NCBI RefSeq assembly: GCF_029407905.1 | Contig: NC_073637.1 | Location: 53,444,501 to 53,508,500, forward strand | Reading direction: 5' to 3' | Source: Bubalus kerabau | Lineage: Eukaryota; Chordata; Mammalia; Artiodactyla; Bovidae | DNA: 64,000 bases | Shown: one piece after another, positions 55,906 through 64,000 of the stretch | Position numbering within the stretch: the stretch's first letter is position 1 | Layout of the letters: every line of letters starts with the position of its first letter | Made by a program: the position numbers and the translations under genes | Notes under the pieces: generated by a model | Told to the model about the DNA's origin: nothing | The model's input: only the letters and a program-made list of their open reading frames with translations | The model's database searches: none

Positions 55906-56350
55906 GTGAAAATAAATTAGTTAACGGCAAATAAATACAGATGAATGGAATTAATGACTAATGTCTTTGAATAGTGAAAATAGAAGTTATCACTTGAAAA
56001 TTCTGATGATCTCTCAGCAAATGAAAAGACATTTTATAGGAAGAACTTCACAGAAATGTGACTGGTTGAATGATGACTTATAAATGAAGGAGGAACAATA
56101 CAGTAGGAAACTACCCTAGCAAAAGATAAATTATAAGATGATAAATAGAAAAATTATTTCAGACTGATGTCAGCAACATGATGGAATGAAAAACTAGCTC
56201 TGCCTTTTCCTTTAAGCTATAACCGATAAACTATCTACAAGGCAAAAAAGGTGCCTGTGCCCAAAACACACTAGTACATTAGAGAATTCCATACATCTTT
56301 ATATCTAAAGGTAGGTGGTCTTAAACACATAGAGATGAAACCTAGAGAAC
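55906..56350. other. intron, no clear feature
   Basis: Unique-looking DNA. The last 200 bp may already be diverged L1. Confidence 0.4.
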
Positions 56351-56975
56351 AGCAGAAACATTGGACACTGTCACTATTTGTGGATGTCATGATTTTATAT
56401 ATATAAAACCCTAAAAACACCAAAAAACTATTAGAAATAATAAAAGGATCAACTTTCAGGGTGCAAAATTAACATACAAAATCTGTCATATTTCTATAAG
56501 CTAATAGAGAAGTTAAGAAAACAATCCCATTTTCATTTTCAACAGCAACAAAAATACCTAAGACTAAGTTTATCCCAGGTGGTGAAAGACCTGGATGCTG
56601 AAAACTGTACAGGTTTTGACATTGTTGAAAGAAATTGAAGAAGATATTGTTGAATGAAAATGAAGAAGACACAAAGAAATTGAAAGATATCTGTGTTCAT
56701 GGATTGAAATAACTAATATGTTTAAAATATCTGTATTACCCAAATCAGTCTACAAATTTGGTGCCATCTCTTTCAAAATTACAAAGACATTTTTCGCAGA
56801 AATAGAAAAAAACATGCTAAAATCTTATGGAACCATAAAAGGGTTCCATAAGACCCTAAATAGTTAAAGCAATCCTAAGAAAAAAGAACAAAGCTGGAAG
56901 TATCACACTCCTTGACTTCAAATTATATTACAAAACCATAGTAATCCAAACAGCAAGGTACTGGATGCACTGAAT
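56351..56975 (+). mobile_element. old L1 ORF2 fragment
   Basis: Sense L1 ORF2: ACCCTAAAAACACCAAAAAA, CAAAATCTGTCATATTTCTA, ACAAAGCTGGAAGTATCACA and a TACAAAACCATAGTAATCC stretch. More diverged than the 58.6-60.2 kb L1. Confidence 0.75.
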
Positions 56976-58285
56976 GACTGGCTTGGCACTGCAGATTGAG
57001 AGGAGAGCCTAAAGGTGCAGGGGAAATTATGAAGCCACTTCTGTTAGTGAACCTCAAAAAATCTGAGGCAGAATGGCCAAAATGACAGAATGGAAAGACC
57101 CTGAGTTGTCTTCTCTCACAAGCAGACCAAAATCACAACAATCTGCAGAACAACTATTGATGGAAAAAGATTGGAATCTACCAGAAAAGATCTTCTATAA
57201 TTAGATATATAGAAGGAACCATGAAACAAGCAGGAGTGGCAGACTTGTGATATAATCAGATTTCATATCCCCTTAGTAGGTAACTCACAAACTGGAGAAT
57301 AATTGTATCGAGGAGGTTCTTCCTCAGGAATTAGAGTTTTGAATTCCATGTCAGGTTTCCCACCTAGATGTCTGGCACTGGGAAGATGAGTCCCCAGAGC
57401 ATTTGTCTTTAAAGAGCAGCAGAGCTTAATTATAGAAGCCACACAGGACTAGGGGAAATCGAGTCTTCACTTTTAAAGGGTGCACATAAAATCTCACATG
57501 CACCAGGACTCAAGCAAAAGCAGTAATTTAATAGGAGCCTGAGCCAGACTTACTTTCTGGTCTTGAAGAGTTTCCTGGAGAGGCAGAAGGTGGCTGTGGC
57601 TCAACCTGGGGATGTAGACAGTGGTGGCAGACGTATCTAGGAACATTCAACCCTGTGACACTCCTGATGACTGTCATCTTGGATCATTAATGCTGAGACC
57701 TGGCCCCACCAGATACCCTGTAAAATTTGGTGCCCACATTAAGTGGGCAGGGACACAGCCCTATCAATTAGCAGACAGTCTGCCTAAATACTGCCATGCC
57801 CCTAGATACAACCCTGCCCACTAGAGGGCTAATACCCAGCTTCCCTACCACAAGGAAGCCTGCACAAAACTCTAGATCAGTCTCACCCACCATGGAGGAG
57901 ACATTAGAAGCAAGAAAGCTATGATCCCACAGCTGATGGAACCAAGTCCACCAATGCAGGCTACACCCTGTTCTGGGACCAGCTGAGCTCTGGCCACTCT
58001 GCCCATTAGCAAACCAATACAACCTTGGCACACCCCAGGTCATACACAACTGTGTCAGGAACCAGGATACCCCTCCCCACTCTCAATTATCTCAAAATCT
58101 CTCTGGATACATGAGCCTTGCAGCCAGACTCCAGGAACCAGCTCTGCCTGCTGGTACTCCAGCCCTAACTCCAGGACCTAGCTTCACCTGCAGTGGGTGG
58201 GCAACAGTCCCAGAATCAGGACTAACTGCCTACCAGCAAGCCAAAATTAGATCCAGGCCCCCTCTTGGGTTCTGCCTGCCACACA
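56976..58285 (+). mobile_element. L1 5' UTR-like segment
   Basis: GC-richer than the surroundings (AGGCAGAATGGCCAAAATGA, ACAAACTGGAGAATAATTG, ACAGGACTAGGGGAAATCGA, GGTCTTGAAGAGTTTCCTGG). It resembles the 5' UTR/promoter of mammalian L1M-type elements. ORF1 is absent, and after a Bov-A2 insertion the sequence goes directly to ORF2, so the element is internally deleted. Open frames here (57621-57824, 58111-58431) have no domain. Confidence 0.6.
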
Positions 58286-58287
58286 TG

Positions 58288-58575
58288 ACTGCTGCTGCTG
58301 CTGCTAAGTCGCTTCATTCATGTCCGACTCTGTGCGACCCCATAGACAGCAGCCCAGCAGGCTCCCCTGTCCCTGGGATTCTCCAGGCAAGAACACTGGA
58401 GTGGGTTGCCATTTCCTTCTCCAATGCATGAAAGTGAAAAGTGAAAGTGAAGTCGCTCAGTCGTGTCCGACTCTTCGCGACCCCATGGACTGGAGCAGCC
58501 CAGCAGGCTCCTCTGTCCATGGGATTTTCCAGGCAAGAGTACTGGAGTGGGGTGCCATTGCCTTCTCCGCCACAC
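58288..58575 (-). mobile_element. Bov-A2 SINE (full dimer)
   Basis: (CTG)n, AAGTCGCTTCATTCATGTCC, a second unit GAAGTCGCTCAGTCGTGTCC, ending at CATTGCCTTCTCCGCC. CACACATGACT flanks both sides (58280-58290 and after 58570). Little diverged. Confidence 0.92.
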
Positions 58576-58589
58576 ACATGACTAGGCCC

Positions 58590-60238
58590 CACTAAAATTC
58601 TACTATACATTTAAAGAAGAGTTGTCACTTATAGGAAACTATTCCAAAAATAGTTTTCATAACTATTCCAAAAAAAGGAAAGAATATTTCTGAATTCATC
58701 CTATGAGGCCCCCATCACCCTGATACCAAAAATCAAACAAAGATATCAGAAGAAAAGAAAATTACAGCCCAGCATCAGTGGTGAGCATAGATGCAAAAAT
58801 CCTCAAAAACCAGCCAGACAACTTCAGCGATGCATTAAAAAGGTCATACACCATGATCAAGTGAAATTTATCTCAACGATGTAAGGAATTTTTAATATCT
58901 GCAAATCAGTCATTGTGGTATACCATATTAACAAGTTGAAAAATAAAAGTCATATGATTATCTCAATAGATGCATGAAAACTTTTGATCAAATAAAAGAT
59001 CATTTGTGATAAAAACTCTCCAGAAGGTGGGCATAGAGGGAATGAACATACCTCAACATAATAAAGACCATATATGACAAACCCACAGCTAATATCCACA
59101 ATGATGAAAAGCTGAAAGCTTTCCTCTATAATCAGGCATAAGACAAAGATGCCCATTCTTACCAGTTTTACTCAATAAAGTTTTGGAAGTCTTAGACACA
59201 ACAATCAGAGAAGAGAAGTAAAGGATCCAAAGTAGAAAAGAAGAAGTGAAACTCACTCTTTGCAGATGATGTGATACTATACATAGAATATTCTAAGATG
59301 TCACCAGAAAACAACTAGATTTCATCAGTGGACTTAGTAAAGTTGCAGGATACAACTTAGTGTATTTATATACACTAACAACATGATATCAGAGAAATTA
59401 AGGAAAGACTCTTATTTACATGCCAAAATCAGTAGAATACCTAGGTATAAACCTACCTAAGGACACAAAAGACCTGCCCTCCCAAATTATAAGATGCTAA
59501 TGAAAGAAATTAAAGACCATGCAAACAAATAGAAAGATATACAATATTCTAGGATTGGAAAAATCAGTTTTGTTAAAATGACCATACTACCCAAGGCAAT
59601 CTGCAGATTCAACTCAATCCCTATTAAGTTATCATGAAATTTTTCACAGAACTAGAACAAATGATTTAAAATCTGTATGGAAGCATAATACAGCCTAAGT
59701 AGCCAAAACAATCATGAGAAAGAAGAATGAAGCTGGAGAACGTCAGACTATACTACAGAGCTATAATTATCAAAACAGAATAGTATTGGCAGAAAAATAT
59801 ACACATAAATTAATGGAACAGAATAGAAAATCCATAAATAAACTGACTCCCTTAAGTTCAATTAATCTATGAATGACCAAGGAGGCAAGAATACACAGTG
59901 GGAAAAAAAGACAGCCTTTTCAATAAATGGTGCTTGGAAAGCTTAATAGCTGCATGTAAAAGAATGAAACTTAGGAGGGGCAGGAATAAATTAGGACTTT
60001 GGAATTAACAGATGCATACTAATATATTATTAAGTAAACAACAACTACTTACTGAATAGCACAGGGAACCATATGCACTATCTTGTAGTTAACTACAATG
60101 GAAAAGAATCTGGAAAACTGAATAAATGAATCACTTTGCAGTATACCCAGAAGGTTGTAAAATAGATATATTTGAATAAAAAAAGAAAAAAAAAAGAATG
60201 AAACTAAAATATTTTCTAACGGTATATACAAAAATAAA
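58590..60238 (+). mobile_element. L1 LINE, ORF2
   Basis: Sense L1 ORF2: ATCACCCTGATACCAAAAAT, ATGATCAAGTGAAATTTATC, AACTCTCCAGAAGGTGGGCA and TTTGCAGATGATGTGATACT, which encodes the FADD-type active site. Then TGACCATACTACCCAAGGCA. It is split at 59972-60191 by another L1 3' end and cut off at 60239 by BovB. Stops are frequent. Confidence 0.85.
59972..60191 (+). mobile_element. L1 3' end with target duplication
   Basis: TAGGAGGGGCAGGAATAAAT, TAAGTAAACAACAACTACTT, TGAATCACTTTGCAGTATAC and an A-rich tail. Flanked by AAAAGAATGAAACT at 59958-59971 and 60192-60205. Confidence 0.88.
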
Positions 60239-60757
60239 TTTCAGTTCAGTTCAGTTCAGTTGCTCAGTCATGTCCAACTCTTTGTGACCCCATGAATCGC
60301 AGCACTCCAGGCCTCCCTGTCCATCACCAACTCCCGGAGTTCACTGAGACTCACGTCCATCGAGTCAGTGATGCCATCCAGCCATCTCATCTGCTGTCAT
60401 CCCCTTCTCCTCCTGCCCCCATTCCCTCCCAGCATCAGAGTCTTTTCCAATGAGTCAACTCTTCGCATGAGGTGGCCAAAGTATTGGAGTTTCAGCTTTA
60501 GCATTATTCCTTCCAAAGAAATCCCAGGGCTGATCTCCTTCAGAATGGACTGGTTGGATCTCCTTGCAGTCCAAGGGACTCTCAAGCGTCTTCTCCAACA
60601 CCACAGTTCAAAAGAATCAATTCTTCAGCACTCAGCTTTCTTCACAGTCCAACTCTCACATCCATACATGACCACAGGAAAAACCATAGCCTTGACTAGC
60701 CGGACCTTTGTTGGCAAAGTAATATCTCTGCTTTTGAATGTGCTATCTAGGTTGGCC
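60239..60757 (-). mobile_element. BovB 3' part of a BovB/Bov-tA chimera
   Basis: Reverse BovB from (CAGTT)n and GCTCAGTCATGTCCAACTC to GTGCTATCTAGGTTGGCC. It passes directly into SINE sequence. Confidence 0.92.
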
Positions 60758-60835
60758 ATTCCAAACCCAGTAATTGAACCTAAGTCTCCCATGTTGCAAG
60801 CGGATTCTTTACCAGCTGAGCCACAAGGGAAGCCC
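60758..60835 (-). mobile_element. Bov-tA head, 5' part of the chimera
   Basis: ATTCCAAACCCAGTAATTGA to CTGAGCCACAAGGGAAGCCC: the SINE tRNA-like head with an intact 5' terminus but no SINE 3' part. Confidence 0.88.
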
Positions 60836-62089
60836 AGTGTTCAGTAAAAGAGGACAAAATTTATGACCTAATGGGGAGTGGTTTATATGAATTATTTTGC
60901 ATACTAAAGAGTTCAAAATTTAAATAAATGTATTTTCAGCAGCAAAAGATGTAAATAAAATCCTTTGACTCAGATGTAAATAGCTACTGGTTTGAGGACC
61001 ATCTGTGCAAATATGTCATATTATAGGAGAAAAATCCTAGTAGACTTTGAAGGAGGGCTAAGGCTATGTTGAACCTTCTGGTCAATGTTCCTGAGAGAGG
61101 CATGGGGTAGTATAAAGTGCTGATGTTTTGGAAACTGACAAACCTAGATTCAAGCCCTATTTTACTCTTAGTCATGTGTCTATGAATAGTTAAACTATTT
61201 AAGTTTTCCCTCATTTAAAGAATTGAATAGTCATAGGATTTTTCTGCTTGATTTAAATGAAAAATGTTTACTAATTGTCTAAACTAGGACATGTGTCTCT
61301 AAGTTCACTGTTGTACATATTCCTTGTCTTCAAGATAGTAAGAGAATATCCTCCTGCTTTTTTGGCCATTATTGATAGAATAAAGTAACCAGGGGTAGTA
61401 ACAGACTAGAATTTTAGAATTCTGTTTTAGAGCAGGGACAGTGACTTCCATTTAGACTGGATCATTATTGAAAGATCTGGATATTAGGAGAATACAAGGA
61501 CTAAAGGAATCAAGAAATTATTCACTTAATAATTTTTCTACAGACTTTGTTTCCCAGATAAACTCTTAGAGCAAAAGCATATAACCAAAGTCAGAATTCT
61601 CTTTTCCTTTACTTACCATTTCAAGAAGAAGCAAATATTAATCTCAAATTATTAGGAAAAAAGTTCCTTTACGAATCGGGCCTTAACATTGACTAACCTA
61701 AATTCAGGCTGTTCTCTTCCAGTAGAAATAAATAAAATGGCATTAATTCCTACCCTACCCATACCCAATTTATTATGGTATAGTATATCAACAGTATAGT
61801 ATATCAGTATATCATTACAAAGCAGCATTTTCCTTTGTCCTGACCTGTTTGAGAATTTGAGCCACCAGCTCTAATTTCTTCAGAGATAGTCCATGATTTT
61901 AAATGACCTTTGATGACAGATTCTTTTTTTATACTACAATTTAGTCATGCACATTAAAATCAGGGATGAAGATAGATTTTGATTTATCCTTCCATGTGGC
62001 ATATGTGAATAATGTTTGTGAGGCTTGTTTTTTTCTCTGATTTATAACAGGAATGAATGAAAGTACAAACAAAGCTAGAATCCAAAGCA
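60836..62089. other. unique intron
   Basis: No recognised repeat, exon or RNA gene. A short TAGTATATCA duplication lies at 61779-61815. Confidence 0.5.
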
Positions 62090-62175
62090 TGATCAGTTTA
62101 AAAAGGCTGAAAGAGAGGGAAGGATGAATTAGAAGTTTGGGATCAACAGATACATGCTACTATATATATATGTCT

Positions 62176-62392
62176 AAGGGGAATCAGTGGCTCAAAGGTA
62201 ATGAATCCACCTGTAGTGCAAGAGGCACAGGAGATGCTGGTTCGATCCCTGGATCTGAAAGATCCCCTGGAGAAGGAAATGGCAACCCTCTCCAGTATTC
62301 TTGCTTGGAAAATCCCATGGACAGAGGAGCCTAGCGGACTATAGTCCATAGGGTCTCAAAGAGTCAGACATGATTGAACAACTAAAGACAGG
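62176..62392 (+). mobile_element. Bov-tA SINE
   Basis: GGGGAATCAGTGGCTCAAAG to CAGACATGATTGAACAACTA, inserted in the L1 3' UTR. Confidence 0.9.
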
Positions 62393-62396
62393 AACA

Positions 62397-62427
<31 letters not shown>

Positions 62428-62520
62428 ATCTATAGACATATATGTGTATATATGTTATTGATATATATATATATGTATATGTATGTATGTATAGACATAT
62501 ATACGTGTATATGTGTTATT
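62397..62520 (+). repeat. (TG)n and TA/GTAT microsatellite
   Basis: About thirteen TG units at 62397-62422, followed by TATA and GTAT repeats to 62520, directly behind the SINE tail. Confidence 0.85.
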
Positions 62521-62610
62521 GATAGATAACAAGGATCTATTGTATAGCACACGGAACTGTATTCAATATTGTGTAATAAGCTGTAATGGGAAGAATCTTA
62601 AAATTAAAAT

Positions 62611-62630
62611 ATGTGTGTGTGTGTGTGTGT
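62611..62630 (+). repeat. (TG)n microsatellite
   Basis: Nine to ten TG units in the L1 3' UTR. Confidence 0.85.
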
Positions 62631-62705
62631 ATAACAGAATCACTTTGCTGTGTACCTGAAACTAACACAACATTGTAAATCAACTATACTTCAATTAATT
62701 TTTTC

Positions 62706-63825
62706 AAAAGACTGAAATTAAATGCATTGGAAAGAATTCTGTTATTTTAAGTAAAATCTCCCTTTCTGATTGGTCAAAAACACATTTAATCTTATTCATG
62801 TTTTAAATAATATGTGTCATCTGTTTCTTTCCTTTTTTATTAAAGTGAAATTCTCTACCACAGCCCTTTCCTCACTCTTTACTTCATCCTCCATAACAAA
62901 CTACAGGTAGGGTTTAAATCTAATACTTGAGTACTTTTTCCATCTAAGATGTATGCTAAAACCTTTAAAATCCTCACAAAATTCTTGAAATTATTGTAAA
63001 ACTTATGGATGAAGAACTTGAAACTTAAAATATGAATCATCCTCTCTGTCACTGAGCTAGTATATGCCAGAACTGAAATATGAAACCTGGTCTTCACCCT
63101 GATATCACATTACTGAAAATGAGTGTCATTTCTTCCCTAATGCATTGCAAGTCTTGGACTTTCATCCCAATATACTGCAAAATAAACAGGTAAAACATAG
63201 ACTTGACTATTCTACTGCTTATTATTATGCTGTAACACAAAAGACAGAGCAAGATGATTTGCTTTTGTCTGGGATTTTGGTTTATAGACAAGAAAGAACA
63301 GAGGAAAAGTCTCCATGCTTTTCAGATTTGCACACCCATCAGGAAAAAACTGAGCATGCATGGTCAGTATATGCTTGCTTAATTGTTCATTCATTTATAA
63401 AGTATCTGTGTATGTATACAGATATTTAATATTATATAAAGTATGTGACAACATAATATAGATTATAAAATATTACAATAATATATTATATATTATTTAA
63501 CCATATAATATATAGCAGTACTAATAAATCATATGCATTTTGCAAGTGATATAGAGACTACTGATTCTAAATTTTGTGAATTTGATTCATAATTTCAGCT
63601 ATGTAGTATCTCCTAAACCTTACTGGTGTCTTAATGAAGGGTTTGAGGGAATGTATTATAGCGTTCAGTTGAAAGAACAGCAGGCTATTTTTGTCCCTCA
63701 TCCCTTGTATCTTATTTGGATTTTAATGATATTGAACAACATTTTGATGTACTTGAAACTTAAAATAGCAATATAACTCTTTTCTAGAATAATTTTATGG
63801 TTTTATTATTACAAACTAGAAGTGA
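62706..63825. other. unique intron
   Basis: AT-rich with a TATAAT-rich stretch at 63425-63500. Open frames of 60-94 codons at 63094-63776 overlap each other on both strands and have no known domain. Confidence 0.5.
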
Positions 63826-64000
63826 CCTAAGAAATTGCCAGCGTCCTTTGGATTATCGAAAAAGCAAGAGAGTTACAGAAAAACAACTACTTCTGTTTAT
63901 TGACTAGGTCAAACCTTTTGACTGTGTGTATCACAACAAACTGTGGAAAATTCTTAAAGAGATGAGAATACCAGATGACCTGACCTGCTTCCTGAGAAAT
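63826..64000 (+). mobile_element. BovB LINE, cut by the window end
   Basis: Sense BovB reverse transcriptase region: GAAATTGCCAGCGTCCTTTG, AAGCAAGAGAGTTACAG, TTTTGACTGTGTGTATCACA and TGACCTGACCTGCTTCC. It continues beyond the window. Confidence 0.92.

Larger units (their letters stand above)
62090..62705 (+). mobile_element. L1 3' end with SINE and microsatellites
   Basis: GGGATCAACAGATACATGCT, AGGATCTATTGTATAGCACA, TATAACAGAATCACTTTGC and GTAAATCAACTATACTTCAA mark a ruminant L1 3' UTR. A Bov-tA and GT/TA repeats interrupt it. Confidence 0.8.

Noticed and set aside
1..64000. CRISPR-like regularity of short repeats such as (CTGAA)n and CAGTTCAGTTCAG
   Set aside because: These are BovB 3' terminal repeats in a mammalian genome; no spacers or cas genes.
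18015..64000. Search by eye for the next CSMD3 exon (remainder of the CUB domain)
   Set aside because: No open stretch continuing the CUB domain with proper splice sites was found; the next exon probably lies beyond the window.

Overview
The window is a piece of a ruminant (Bovidae-type) nuclear genome. The evidence is the repeat content: dozens of copies of BovB (an RTE-class LINE), Bov-tA and Bov-A2 SINEs, artiodactyl L1 with an L1_BT-type 3' end, and a mariner miniature element. BovB and its SINEs occur in cattle, sheep, goat, buffalo and others, so sequence alone does not fix the species. The DNA is AT-rich, almost every long open frame falls in a repeat, and nothing bacterial, viral or plasmid-like was seen.

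Only one stretch is convincingly host protein-coding: a 208-bp exon at 17807-18014 on the + strand, with a clean acceptor and donor, encoding the first part of a CUB domain that I recognise as CSMD3 (CUB and Sushi multiple domains 3). The rest is read as the very large flanking introns of that gene. About 1.38 kb upstream, at 16575-16677, lies a decayed copy of the 3' half of this exon plus the first bases of its intron. It has a 2-bp deletion, an in-frame stop and a destroyed donor: a dead pseudoexon from a local DNA duplication. A nested pair of opposite-strand SINEs sits between this copy and the exon.

Layout. 0-5.1 kb: L1 with an internally inverted block, then BovB(-). 5.1-10.6 kb: old L1-like DNA with BovB(+), SINEs and a second BovB(+). 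10.6-14.3 kb: mostly unique DNA with L2 and MIR relics and one CpG-retaining unclassified segment. 14.3-15.5 kb: BovB with an inverted 5' piece. 15.5-21.6 kb: the exon neighbourhood, the least LINE-loaded part. 21.7-30.0 kb: stacked minus-strand L1 layers carrying BovB, L1_BT and SINE insertions. 30-39.5 kb: unique DNA, an MLT1-like LTR, Bov-A2, a BovB with a mariner element at its edge, and a head-to-head BovB pair. 39.5-48.6 kb: two long BovB(-) elements, one heavily rearranged, one nearly full length. 48.6-56 kb: SINEs, short BovB fragments, an MLT1-like LTR and a BovB with an inverted 5' piece and a nested BovB. 56.4-60.2 kb: L1(+) including 5' UTR-like sequence. 60.2-60.8 kb: a BovB/Bov-tA chimera. 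60.8-64 kb: unique DNA, an L1 3' end with microsatellites, and a BovB(+) cut by the window end.

The genes do not form an operon or system. The biology is retrotransposition dynamics inside a giant intron: BovB and L1 supply the reverse transcriptases that mobilise the SINEs, and several junctions look like template switching, 5' inversion or nested insertion. Boundaries were read by eye and may be off by tens of bases, except where target-site duplications are stated.
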